A DNA stretch of 64,000 nt, from positions 1,661,501 through 1,725,500 of the forward strand of contig JADJUS010000022.1 in the NCBI GenBank assembly GCA_016716905.1, read 5' to 3'. Below, in pieces: positions 52,292 to 60,245 of the stretch (the stretch's first letter is position 1; every line of letters begins with the position of its first letter). The DNA is from Acidobacteriota bacterium (GTDB lineage: Bacteria; Acidobacteriota; Vicinamibacteria; Vicinamibacterales; SCN-69-37). A program made the position numbers and the translations under genes. Under the pieces are notes generated by a model. The model made no database searches, had not been told where the DNA came from, and saw nothing but the letters and a program-made list of their open reading frames with translations.

Positions 52292-53943
52292 AGATGCGAG
52301 CAACAGCCCTTTTTGTCTCTGCGATTTCTGTGGCAGCAGTGGCGCAGCAGCGTCCAGCGCCGGCAATCGACACCATCCGTCAGGCCGACATGAAAGCCGA
52401 CTTGTACTTCCTTGGCTCGGATGCGATGAAAGGCCGGCTGACGAATACACCCGAGAACCGTATCGCGTCCGAGTGGATTAAGTCTCGCTTCGAGCGGCTG
52501 GGCCTGGCGCCCGCCATCCCTGGCTACTACCAGGACTACAACCTCATGACCGTCGCGCTTGGGCCAACGAACGCGCTCGAGATCAACGGCACACCCGTGG
52601 CACACGGCGCGGGCTACTTCACACAGCGCTTCAGTGCGACTGCCGAAGCCAGCGGGCCGGTGGTGTTTGCCGGCTTCGGCATCACGGCGCGCGACATGGG
52701 TTACGACGACTACGCCTCGGACATCGTCAAGGGCGCCTTCGTGCTGGTCGTCGATCACGAGCCTGGTGAGCGCGACCCGGCGAGCCGCTTCGATGGTGTC
52801 GTGACATCAGATGTGGGAGGCGCGCTTCGCAAGGCCCAGGCCGCACAGGCGCACGGCGCCATCGGCATCCTCTATGTCAGTGACGTGCACAACCATCCCG
52901 GTGGAGGCGCCAACGTCACCGCGGGCGGCGCCTGGCCGGCGCAACCGTCTCGACTCGGCACCTACTCCCTCGAGACGTGGATGAAGAGCATCACCATTCC
53001 TGCTGCGCAGATTTCGGCGGAACTCGCGGCGACGCTGGTCAAGGGATCGGGCCGCACACTCGAGGATCTTTCGCGGTCTGCCGACACCGGCAAAGCCATC
53101 ACGCCCGTCGCCTTGCCCGGCGCACAGGTGCGCCTGACCACCAGCGTCAATCGCACGGCCGTGCCCGACCGCAATGTCCTCGCGATGATTGAAGGCAGCG
53201 ACCCGCAGCTCAAGAACGAGTGGGTCGTTGTCTCCGCCCACTTCGATCACGACGGCGTGAACGGCACGCAGATCATGAACGGGGCCGACGATGATGGGTC
53301 GGGGACGGTGGCGGTGCTGGAGATTGCGGAGGCGTACGTCGCTGCCGCGGCCCAGGGACAACGGCCGAAACGGTCTATCCTCTTCGCGCAGTTCAATTCG
53401 GAAGAGCGCGGGCTGCTGGGCGCGTGGGCATACACCGAGACCCCGACGGTACCCCTGGCCAACATTGTTGCCGTGCTGAACATGGACATGATTGGGCGCA
53501 ACGAGGAGGTGCCGGCGCCGGCGCCTCCCGCCGCGGCCGGTGGCGCCCCGCAAGGCCGGGGCGGCGGTGGAGGCCGGTTCAACGGCCTGGAGCCGCAGAC
53601 GGCCGAGTCAAACGCCAACGCGCTCAACATCATCGGCGGTGTGCGCAGTCCCGATCTGCGGACGGCGATCAACGCGGCCAACGGGAGCCAGAAACTCGAG
53701 ATCCGCTATCGGTATGACAACAACGCGTCACAGTTGATGCGCCGCAGCGACCAGTGGCCGTTCATCCAGCACGGCGTACCTGGCGTGTGGGTGTTCACCG
53801 GGCTGCATCTGGATTACCACACGCCGCAGGATCGTCCCGAGCGCATCAACTACCCGAAGATGGAGAAGGTTGCGCGCCTCGTGTACCAGACGAGCTGGGA
53901 TCTCGCGAACGCCGCCTCGCGGCCGAAGTTGCTACCGCGTTAA
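52288..53943 (+). CDS. Exported M28 family metallopeptidase with PA domain
   Basis: About 551 residues with a signal peptide (ALFVSAISVAAVAQQ). A protease-associated (PA) insert lies around 110-250, and the catalytic domain holds the dinuclear zinc site: SAHFDHDG, NGADDDGSG, FNSEERGLLGA (catalytic Glu) and LNMDMIGR, with a final His in LHLDYHTPQD. Aminopeptidases of this type release N-terminal residues outside the cytoplasm. A Gly/Pro/Ala-rich loop (around 415-435) is unusual. The ATG at 52288 overlaps the preceding stop. A long inverted repeat follows the gene. Confidence 0.93.
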   Translation: MKMRATALFVSAISVAAVAQQRPAPAIDTIRQADMKADLYFLGSDAMKGRLTNTPENRIASEWIKSRFERLGLAPAIPGYYQDYNLMTVALGPTNALEINGTPVAHGAGYFTQRFSATAEASGPVVFAGFGITARDMGYDDYASDIVKGAFVLVVDHEPGERDPASRFDGVVTSDVGGALRKAQAAQAHGAIGILYVSDVHNHPGGGANVTAGGAWPAQPSRLGTYSLETWMKSITIPAAQISAELAATLVKGSGRTLEDLSRSADTGKAITPVALPGAQVRLTTSVNRTAVPDRNVLAMIEGSDPQLKNEWVVVSAHFDHDGVNGTQIMNGADDDGSGTVAVLEIAEAYVAAAAQGQRPKRSILFAQFNSEERGLLGAWAYTETPTVPLANIVAVLNMDMIGRNEEVPAPAPPAAAGGAPQGRGGGGGRFNGLEPQTAESNANALNIIGGVRSPDLRTAINAANGSQKLEIRYRYDNNASQLMRRSDQWPFIQHGVPGVWVFTGLHLDYHTPQDRPERINYPKMEKVARLVYQTSWDLANAASRPKLLPR

Positions 53944-53963
53944 GTGCTGGTGGTCTTCGGGAT

Positions 53964-54227
53964 CACCATGAAGATCCATGAAGGACCATGAAGGCGCGGC
54001 GTTGAGTGCCGCCTTCGGCGGCAAGCACGATCGGAAGGAAGCCACACACGAACGCAGCGATCGCCAAAAACGACCTCTGAGGTAATTACCTCAGAGGTCG
54101 TTTTACGTTCCCGCTGTGTTCGTGTGTGGCTTCCTTCCGATCGCGCAGCCCGGCGGAGCCGGGCCCTCAACGCCGCGCTTCTGACGGCCTCATGAATCCT
54201 TCATGGAACTCCATGCCCTTCATGGTG
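53964..54227. repeat. Long nested inverted repeat, copy 3, with an inserted palindrome
   Basis: Ends CACCATGAAG and CTTCATGGTG. The inner stem, 54028-54053 with 54118-54143, is a perfect 26 bp inverted repeat (CGATCGGAAGGAAGCCACAC...). The two side hairpins, GCCGCCTTCGGCGGC and CCCGGCGGAGCCGGG, are in the opposite order from copy 1, so this copy is inverted relative to it. The loop is much longer because it contains a family D palindrome (54067-54104). It fills the 304 bp gap between the converging M28 and FG-GAP genes; no gene lies there. Confidence 0.87.
54067..54104. repeat. Perfect 38 bp palindrome, family D, copy 2
   Basis: AAAACGACCTCTGAGGTAA and its exact mirror TTACCTCAGAGGTCGTTTT make one perfect palindrome sitting in the loop of long inverted repeat copy 3. 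It shares its first 23 bases with the arm of copy 1 at 19134. Confidence 0.85.
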
Positions 54228-54247
54228 AATGCTCTTGAGGCGCGATC

Positions 54248-55693
54248 TCAGCGTGTGAGAATCGCGCGTCGTTCCCCGGCCTGAACGCCCGTGACACGTG
54301 TCACCGCGCGCTTACCAAGTCCCGGCCACGTGACTTCCACGTCCACGCGCAACGCCGTGCCGATTCCGATGTGTACCGGCAGGTCGTTCTGCATGTTGTA
54401 CCCGGACCCCGAGTCCACCAGGCCCGATCCGATGAGGCGGCGCGACCCTTCGGCGTAGACCCGAACCTCGGCGCCTGCGCGTGTGGCGCGACCGCGTCCG
54501 TCAAGCACACGAACACTGATGGACCGCTGGTTCGCGGCCGGCAGCACGTTTCGCAGTATCGCGTGCATGCCGTCGGCCTGCGATCCCGTGAGCGCCAGGT
54601 CCACCGCCCCATCGGCGTCCACGTCCGCCCACGATGCCCCGTGGTCGGCCGCAAACGCCTTCACATTCTCGGGCGTCCGATCCTCGTAGGCCTTTCCGGT
54701 GTTCATGAAGAGGTGGTCCCGATACTGCACGCCGCCGGTGATGGTCCCGTTCACGTACAGGTCGACCAGGCCGTCGTGGTCCACGTCGGCGAAGGCACAC
54801 GTGTCGTACCGCGCGTCGATGTCGATGCCCCAGGCGGCCGATCGGTCGTCGAAGCCTCGGCCGTTGCTGAGAAACAGTCCGTTCCTTCCGTAGTTCGCCG
54901 CGAACAAATCAAAGCGGCCGTCGTTGTTCACATCAGCAGCACAGGGACGCACCGTGCCGTTGGTGGCGTCCTTGGGTGTTCGTCCGGCCCACGCCACTCC
55001 GCGGCGTTCGGCTTCGTCGGTAAACGTTCCTCGGTTGTTGACGAACAAGCCGTTGGCATCGCCGTCCATGTTGCCCACATAGAGGTCCATGTCGCCGTCG
55101 GCATCAGCATCAAACCAGATGGCCCCGACGCTCTTGCGCGCATCAGCCACACCAACCTCCGCGGCGACATCGGTGAAGCGCCCGTCGTCATTCCGGTACA
55201 ACGAGTTCGGCTTGTCTCGAAACGCGATAAAGAGGTCCAGATCGTTGTCGCTGTCAAAATCGATCCACGCCGGTTGCCGCAGTGCGCCGGCCATCACCAC
55301 CAGCCCGGTCGCTTCGGTCACATCGAAGAACCGTCCGGCGTCATTCCGGTACAACCGCAGGAGCGACTGGGTACCTGGCGTAAACCCGACGAGCAGGTCG
55401 GCGTCGCCATCGGCGTCCATATCACCCCAGGCCGCGGCGCGAACGGCACGCGCGTCCGCCACGTTGGCCGTGCGGCCGGCGTCAACAAACGTCCCGTTGT
55501 TGTTGCGATACAGGCGATTGGGCGCGCCATTAAACCCCACAAACACATCCGGGTCATCGTCATTGTCATAGTCGGCCCACGCGTTCACAAACGCGCCGGG
55601 TGTGGCGAACAGTTCGGGTTGCACGGATTCGAAGCGGGGCGCCTGCTGCGACAGCAGAGCTCCCGCCGCCAGGGATAGAACCAGCAATCGCAT
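54248..55693 (-). CDS. Exported FG-GAP/VCBS repeat protein (CRTAC1-like)
   Basis: About 481 residues with a signal peptide (LLVLSLAAGALL). Repeated Ca2+-binding FG-GAP/VCBS blades fill most of the length: DYDNDDDPDVFVGFNG, DMDADGDADLLVGF, DFDSDNDLDLFIAF, DADADGDMDLYVGN, DVNNDGRFDLFAAN and DVDHDGLVDLYVNG. The C-terminus (about 380-475) resembles the ASPIC/UnbV domain (RSISVRVLDGRGRATRAGAEVRV). A beta-propeller binding protein at the surface is inferred; its role is unknown. ATG at 55693 is preferred to the TTG at 55726. Six or seven blades are visible. Confidence 0.9.
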   Translation of the reverse strand: MRLLVLSLAAGALLSQQAPRFESVQPELFATPGAFVNAWADYDNDDDPDVFVGFNGAPNRLYRNNNGTFVDAGRTANVADARAVRAAAWGDMDADGDADLLVGFTPGTQSLLRLYRNDAGRFFDVTEATGLVVMAGALRQPAWIDFDSDNDLDLFIAFRDKPNSLYRNDDGRFTDVAAEVGVADARKSVGAIWFDADADGDMDLYVGNMDGDANGLFVNNRGTFTDEAERRGVAWAGRTPKDATNGTVRPCAADVNNDGRFDLFAANYGRNGLFLSNGRGFDDRSAAWGIDIDARYDTCAFADVDHDGLVDLYVNGTITGGVQYRDHLFMNTGKAYEDRTPENVKAFAADHGASWADVDADGAVDLALTGSQADGMHAILRNVLPAANQRSISVRVLDGRGRATRAGAEVRVYAEGSRRLIGSGLVDSGSGYNMQNDLPVHIGIGTALRVDVEVTWPGLGKRAVTRVTGVQAGERRAILTR

Positions 55694-55742
55694 GTGAGGC
55701 CTCCGGCGCGCATTATGCCACCTCAACGGTTAAGCTTGGGGC

Positions 55743-56048
55743 ATGGCCGATACCGGTGGACTGAAATCTTCGTTCGAGCTGGCAATGGAGCGGCTTCGCA
55801 AGAAAGACTCGGATGAAGGCGTCACCAGCCGGCCGATGACCGACGAGCAGAAGGCCGCGATTGCCGAGGTGCGCAGCGTCTATGACGCGAAGATCGCCGA
55901 GCAGGACATCTTGCAGCAGTCGGCGATGAATCAGATGCTTGGCGCCGATCCTGAGGCAATCGAGGAAACCAGCCGGCGGTTCAGGCGCGAACGGGAACGC
56001 CTCGCCTCCGAGCGCGACACGAAAGTCGAGTCACTCCGGCAGGGGTAG
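55743..56048 (+). CDS. Small charged helical protein of unknown function
   Basis: A 101-residue cytoplasmic protein without signal or membrane segment. It is helical and very charged, with a DEQKAAIAEVRSVYDAKIAEQDIL stretch and a C-terminal RRFRRERERLASERDTKVESLRQ helix that could form a coiled coil. I do not recognise a family, although conserved proteins of this size and style occur in Acidobacteria. The ATG at 55743 has AAGCTTGGGGC upstream, a weak ribosome site. A family C palindrome follows its stop. Confidence 0.6.
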   Translation: MADTGGLKSSFELAMERLRKKDSDEGVTSRPMTDEQKAAIAEVRSVYDAKIAEQDILQQSAMNQMLGADPEAIEETSRRFRRERERLASERDTKVESLRQG

Positions 56049-56068
56049 CACCGTCGAGTCTTTCCGAA

Positions 56069-56132
56069 CGTAGCGCGGCCTGAACCTCAAGGCCGCGGGC
56101 GTCCGCGCGCTTGAGACCCAGCGCGCGCTACG
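56069..56132. repeat. Long imperfect palindrome, family C, copy 3
   Basis: CGTAGCGCGGCCTGAACCTC and AAGGCCGCG on the left pair with CGCGCGCTTGAGACCCAGCG and CGCGCTACG on the right with a few mismatches around GGCGTC. The left arm matches the single copies at 22656 (reverse) and 29338. It lies between the converging small charged gene and soxD. Confidence 0.7.
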
Positions 56133-56157
56133 AAATACGCATCCAAGCCACACTGGT

Positions 56158-56400
56158 TCACAGCATCTCGTTCGTGCGCGTATCGCGGCGCACGGTGAAC
56201 CAGCGCCGGCAGCCGAACGAATGGAACCAGCGCTCGGCGACCGGTCCTTCGTGATTGCTGTGCATGAACGCGCGGTCCACATCGCGCGCATCTGGATCGG
56301 TCAGCGTGTCGGGCGTGGCCGGGATCTCTCCGTACACAAACTCCTCAACCGCGCGCACACCACACTGCGGACAATGGATGCGAAGCCGATGGTGTGTCAT
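56158..56400 (-). CDS. soxD: Sarcosine oxidase subunit delta
   Basis: An 80-residue zinc-binding subunit of heterotetrameric sarcosine oxidase. HCPQCG near the N-terminus and HSFGCRRWF near residue 61, followed by RRDTRTNEML, match the delta subunit. It has no catalytic role but is required for assembly. It lies directly after soxB on the same strand, its ATG sharing a base with the soxB stop codon. The complex oxidises sarcosine to glycine, delivering the methyl group to tetrahydrofolate. Confidence 0.93.
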   Translation of the reverse strand: MTHHRLRIHCPQCGVRAVEEFVYGEIPATPDTLTDPDARDVDRAFMHSNHEGPVAERWFHSFGCRRWFTVRRDTRTNEML

Positions 56401-57611
56401 CAGTGCGTCCCCGCCGATCCGCGATCGGCCATCGTCCTGTCCAGCGCAAATCGATCGAGAGAGAAGGGCGCAATCAAATCCGGAGTCCGGCCAGTGGCGA
56501 TGAGCGCGGCCAGCTGCTCGCCGCCAGCGGGAATGGCCTTGAAGCCCCAGGTGCCCCAGCCTGTCGTGATGAGGAAGCCGTCCACTCCGGTGAGTCCCAT
56601 GACGGGCGAGTAGTCTGTGCTCATGTCACAGACGCCGGTCCACTGGCGCAGCACCCGGAGATCGCGCAGGAACGGCAGCAGCGTCGTCATGCGAAACGCA
56701 CAGTGCTGCAGGAACGGATGGCCCGAGTCGTAGGCGTAGCTCGGCGCTCGATCGATTTCTGCGCCGATGAGCATCTCGCCTTTCGCCGTCTGAGAGGCGT
56801 ATCCGCCGAGGCCAGACGAAGCGACGATCGGGTGGAAGCCCTGCGCGTAGCGGTTCGTGACGAATGCCTGCAGGGGATGCGTGCGGATGGGCAAACGCAA
56901 CCCGACCATTGAGGCGATGGTCGTGACATGGCCGCCCACCGCAGAAAGCACAATGCCCGCTGCGATGGGGCCATCGGCGGTTTCGACACCCGTGACCCTG
57001 CCGCGATCCATCCGGATGCCGGTGACCCCGGTACGCTGAAAGACATCAACACCAAGGCGCATTGCGCCTTCGGCGTACGCCCAGACCACGCGGTCGTGGC
57101 GCGCCGTCGAGCCGGCGGGGTGATACGACGCGCCGTACACCGGCCACACACCGCCGCCGGTCAGGTCAATCTGTGGACAGATCTCGCGGATGGCGGCAGG
57201 GTCCACGTATTCAGTCGCGGCGCCGCACGCGCTATTGATCGCCGCGCGTGCGCGTTCCTGCCTGATGCCCGCTTCGCTGTGGGCAATCCAGAGCAGGCCT
57301 TTTGTACGGTGCATCAACTCGCGATCCGTTTCCCGTTCGAGGTGGGCGTAGAGATCTACGCTGCGCTGATAAAACCGCACAGCTTCAGGAATTCCGTAGT
57401 TCGCCCGGATGATCGTCGTGTTGCGACCGGAGTTACCGCCGCCGATGTAACTGCGCTCAAGCACGGCGACGTTGGTGATGCCGTGCCTGGTAGCAAGATA
57501 ATACGCCGTGGCCAACCCGTGACCGCCGCCGCCGATGATCACCACGTCATAGGCGCGTTTGACCGCCGTCGGCCAGCGCAGGTCGATCGCGCGCTCGACG
57601 AACTCGTTCAT
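56400..57611 (-). CDS. soxB: Sarcosine oxidase subunit beta
   Basis: A 403-residue flavoprotein subunit that carries out sarcosine oxidation. FAD binding is shown by VVIIGGGGHGLATAYYLA, and the family-typical ERSYIGGGNSGRNTTIIRANY with the covalent-flavin region of SoxB follows; near the C-terminus are GVCDMSTDYSPVMGLT and LITTGWGTWGFKAIP. The flavin-linking His is in the typical region but not individually assigned. The ATG at 57611 overlaps the soxG stop. Order on the minus strand is soxA, soxG, soxB, soxD. Confidence 0.95.
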   Translation of the reverse strand: MNEFVERAIDLRWPTAVKRAYDVVIIGGGGHGLATAYYLATRHGITNVAVLERSYIGGGNSGRNTTIIRANYGIPEAVRFYQRSVDLYAHLERETDRELMHRTKGLLWIAHSEAGIRQERARAAINSACGAATEYVDPAAIREICPQIDLTGGGVWPVYGASYHPAGSTARHDRVVWAYAEGAMRLGVDVFQRTGVTGIRMDRGRVTGVETADGPIAAGIVLSAVGGHVTTIASMVGLRLPIRTHPLQAFVTNRYAQGFHPIVASSGLGGYASQTAKGEMLIGAEIDRAPSYAYDSGHPFLQHCAFRMTTLLPFLRDLRVLRQWTGVCDMSTDYSPVMGLTGVDGFLITTGWGTWGFKAIPAGGEQLAALIATGRTPDLIAPFSLDRFALDRTMADRGSAGTH

Positions 57612-58009
57612 CGCAGTCGCTCCGCGAGATCAGCCGCGAACGGAGATGCGACAACCATGAGCACCCGGTCCTGCTCAAACCACAGCTTCAGAGGCAAGCC
57701 CGCAACCAGGCCCTGAGCAAACGCCGGCCGCGGACGCGGCAACTCCCAGTCACACTCGCGCTCAAGAAAGTCCATCGCCAGGGAGTTGTCCACCCACACC
57801 GCCGAGAAGCCCGTTTCGCGCTCAACGATCGCGTGCGGATCATCTACGCCGCCCACAATGACCGGTGCCGTGACCAGCACCTCATCGGGTGCAAGGCGCA
57901 ACACGAGCGCCCCTTGCGGCCACACCGCCGTGTCGATCGCTGCCGGCGCTGCAACGATGCGCGTGGCGTTTAGGCGCTCAACCACGCGCACGGCGTCCCT
58001 CCGGGTCAT
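57608..58009 (-). CDS. soxG: Sarcosine oxidase subunit gamma
   Basis: About 133 residues. It resembles the gamma subunit (GCV_T-like fold) at LAPDEVLVTAP, VGGVDDPHAIVERETGFSAVWVDNSLAMDFLERECDWEL and PRPAFAQGLVAGLPLKLWFEQDRVLMVVASPFAADL, where the last part is the best match. Canonical gamma subunits are somewhat longer (about 180-200), so this one is short. ATG at 58009 begins inside the end of soxA (32 bp overlap); the frame start at 58072 would overlap by more. It fits the same operon. Confidence 0.82.
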   Translation of the reverse strand: MTRRDAVRVVERLNATRIVAAPAAIDTAVWPQGALVLRLAPDEVLVTAPVIVGGVDDPHAIVERETGFSAVWVDNSLAMDFLERECDWELPRPRPAFAQGLVAGLPLKLWFEQDRVLMVVASPFAADLAERLR

Positions 58010-60239
58010 AAAACGGCGTGGGCACTCGCCGCGCCGGGCGGTCGTCAATGGTGACGTCGGTCGGCAGCGCACCGTCTTTCAGCCTGAGCCAGCCGAGCAT
58101 GACGGACTTGCCCAGCGTCGGCGACCAGGTCGTGGAGGTGACCACGCCCGCCAGGTCCTCGCCGTCCCAGATCGTCGCGCCTTCGGCAGGTGTCCGAAAA
58201 CGGACCTCTGAGGTCGTTTCTTTTTCTCCTCTCAGAAAAACAACGACCTCTGAGGTCGTCTTGGCGGCGTCCATCTCAAAGCCGCAGAGTTGGCGGTCGA
58301 GCGGCAGACGATTGGTGCGAAGCACGGCCTGCCGGCCGATGAACGCCGGTTTGTCCAGTCGCACGCCCCATTCACAGCCGAGCCTGCGCAGAGACGAATC
58401 AAAGTCGGTGTCCTGTCCCACGATGAGGTGGCCCTTTTCGAGGCGAAGCTTCAAGAGCGCCTCAAGCCCGTGGGGACGAATGCCCAGATCCTGGCCGAGC
58501 GACAGAAGCGCGCGCCAGAGCCGGACCGAATCCGCAGCGGCGTGGTGCAGTTCGAACGACACCTCGCCGGTGAAGCTGAGGCGATAGATGCGGCAGGGCA
58601 CCCCGGCCACGTCGGCCTGGCCATGATGGAGGAACGCCGGCGGCGCGCTGACACCGGCTCGGGCGAGCAGTTCCGCAGCTCGTGGTCCAGTCACGTTGAT
58701 GGCGCCGAGTGAAAACGTCTGGTTCATCACGCGCACATCGACCCCGAGTGATTCGGCCCAGTCGCGCACCCACATTTCCGCGAATGTGGCGCCGCCGCTG
58801 GTAAACGTCGCCATGAATCGCGTATCGCTCTCGCGAGCCACCATCCCGTCGTCTATCACGTAGCCACGTTCGTCGAGCATGAAGACGTACCGTGCACGGC
58901 CGGGCGCGAGCGATGAAATGGGGACCGGATACAGGTGTTCGAGCAGCGCCAGCGTGCCGGGGCCCGACACCTGCATCTTGCCGAGTGTGCTCACGTCACA
59001 GATGGACACGCCATTTCGCACAGCCGCGTACTCGGCCCCGACGTCGCCGTAGTGCCAGGGCCGCCACCAGCCGCCGAGCCGTTCCATGGTGGCGCCCAGG
59101 GCAAGATGTTCTTCGTGAAGGGCTGTGCGCGGAGTCGCGGCATGATGCGCGCCGGCCGCCACTTCGCCAATTGTGAGCTGCCGGGTCACTGGACGGGCAG
59201 TGAAGGGCGGTTGCAGTGCGGCGCCCTGCGCGGCAAGGAACGCCCGGATGTGCGGGACACACGCAGCGCCCTGGCATGGGCCGGTGCCCGCAAGTGTGGC
59301 GCGTTTGACCAACTCCAGTTCGTGGAAGCCGCGCGCGTGCACCGAAGCGAGGTCGGCGACTGTCACACCGGCGCAGGGACAGACGACGCCCTCCTGGGGG
59401 CATGGCGGCACGTGCGCTGGAAGGAGCACATCGCCAACACCTCGGACGTTCATGCCGCGGGCCATCCGCAGCAACGCATCCCGAGGCGTGAGGCCAAGGC
59501 CGAGCGAGACCGTCTCGCAGGGCCAACGGGTCTCAGCGCCTTCAGCGTCACGCATGACGACCGCGCCCAGTCGCGCAGAGTCCGACGAAGGTTCGAAGCG
59601 CACAAGGGTGCCCGAGGCCTGTTCGTACGACACCCCTTCGGGCGGCGTGCCCACAGCCACTACACGCCCGAGCGGGACGCCCGCGGCCGCCAGTTCCGCG
59701 GCTGCACGAGCGGTGACAAGGCCGCGCAGGTGATTGCCTGGTACAGCCGGCTGGATTTCCGATGCGCCCGTGGCCACCACGATTTCGCCGCGAGGGTACA
59801 GATGCCGCATGCCGCCTTCAGTGCGGGCCACGACCAGCGGCCCGGGATAGATCCCGATCACCTCCTGGCCGTCACGCGCGTCGAGAGTGACGACATGGGC
59901 GCCTGTGGCTCGCGCGTCGGTTGCGGCCGCGCGGCCGGCCGGACCCTGGCCGATGACCACGACATCACAGTGCATGGTTCGAGCGGTGGCAGGAGGCCGT
60001 TCACCCACACTCTCAAGTGGCGGTAGCTCGCCGTTCGCCGCGTGCGGAGTTACCGCTGCGCCCTCTCTGAACGCGACCTGGCACGTCCGCACGTAGGAAA
60101 CGCCGTCCACCGTCGCCAGGCAATTGGGGCAGTCACCGGCCAGGCAGAGGCACCCACCGCCAAGGGGCACGCGTGCATCGCGCAGAAGGTGGGTGAGTAG
60201 AGAATCCGCTGCCATCTGACCGCCGAATTCTGCCATCAT
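57978..60239 (-). CDS. soxA: Sarcosine oxidase subunit alpha, short form with an in-frame repeat insertion
   Basis: About 753 residues, against roughly 960-1000 in canonical subunits. The N-terminal ferredoxin-like region has CLCLAGDCPNC and a later Cys near residue 53. A nucleotide-binding VVVIGQGPAGRAAATDA follows near residue 92, then a cysteine region with CPCAGVTV and GPCQGAACVPH typical of the BFD-type part, and a C-terminal aminomethyltransferase (GCV_T) domain (ISICDVSTLGKMQVSGPGT onward). Residues about 660-681 are encoded by a family D palindrome (58197-58262) and look inserted. Only six bases separate its ATG from the divergent MFS start. Confidence 0.9.
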   Translation of the reverse strand: MMAEFGGQMAADSLLTHLLRDARVPLGGGCLCLAGDCPNCLATVDGVSYVRTCQVAFREGAAVTPHAANGELPPLESVGERPPATARTMHCDVVVIGQGPAGRAAATDARATGAHVVTLDARDGQEVIGIYPGPLVVARTEGGMRHLYPRGEIVVATGASEIQPAVPGNHLRGLVTARAAAELAAAGVPLGRVVAVGTPPEGVSYEQASGTLVRFEPSSDSARLGAVVMRDAEGAETRWPCETVSLGLGLTPRDALLRMARGMNVRGVGDVLLPAHVPPCPQEGVVCPCAGVTVADLASVHARGFHELELVKRATLAGTGPCQGAACVPHIRAFLAAQGAALQPPFTARPVTRQLTIGEVAAGAHHAATPRTALHEEHLALGATMERLGGWWRPWHYGDVGAEYAAVRNGVSICDVSTLGKMQVSGPGTLALLEHLYPVPISSLAPGRARYVFMLDERGYVIDDGMVARESDTRFMATFTSGGATFAEMWVRDWAESLGVDVRVMNQTFSLGAINVTGPRAAELLARAGVSAPPAFLHHGQADVAGVPCRIYRLSFTGEVSFELHHAAADSVRLWRALLSLGQDLGIRPHGLEALLKLRLEKGHLIVGQDTDFDSSLRRLGCEWGVRLDKPAFIGRQAVLRTNRLPLDRQLCGFEMDAAKTTSEVVVFLRGEKETTSEVRFRTPAEGATIWDGEDLAGVVTSTTWSPTLGKSVMLGWLRLKDGALPTDVTIDDRPARRVPTPFYDPEGRRARG
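58197..58262. repeat. Family D palindrome pair inside soxA, in frame
   Basis: Two near-identical 17 bp palindromes, ACGGACCTCTGAGGTCGT and ACGACCTCTGAGGTCGT, lie 66 bases from end to end, separated by a T/C and A-rich middle (TTTCTTTTTCTCCTCTCAGA). The element is exactly 22 codons, so soxA stays open, and adds a stretch of Lys, Thr, Ser, Glu and Val (KTTSEVVV, KETTSEVRF) to the aminomethyltransferase domain. Confidence 0.85.
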
Positions 60240-60245
60240 CGGCGC

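Noticed and set aside
54371..55678. 435-residue plus-strand frame across the FG-GAP gene
   Set aside because: Periodic Val/His/Gly pattern is the reverse reading of Asp-rich blades; a shadow.
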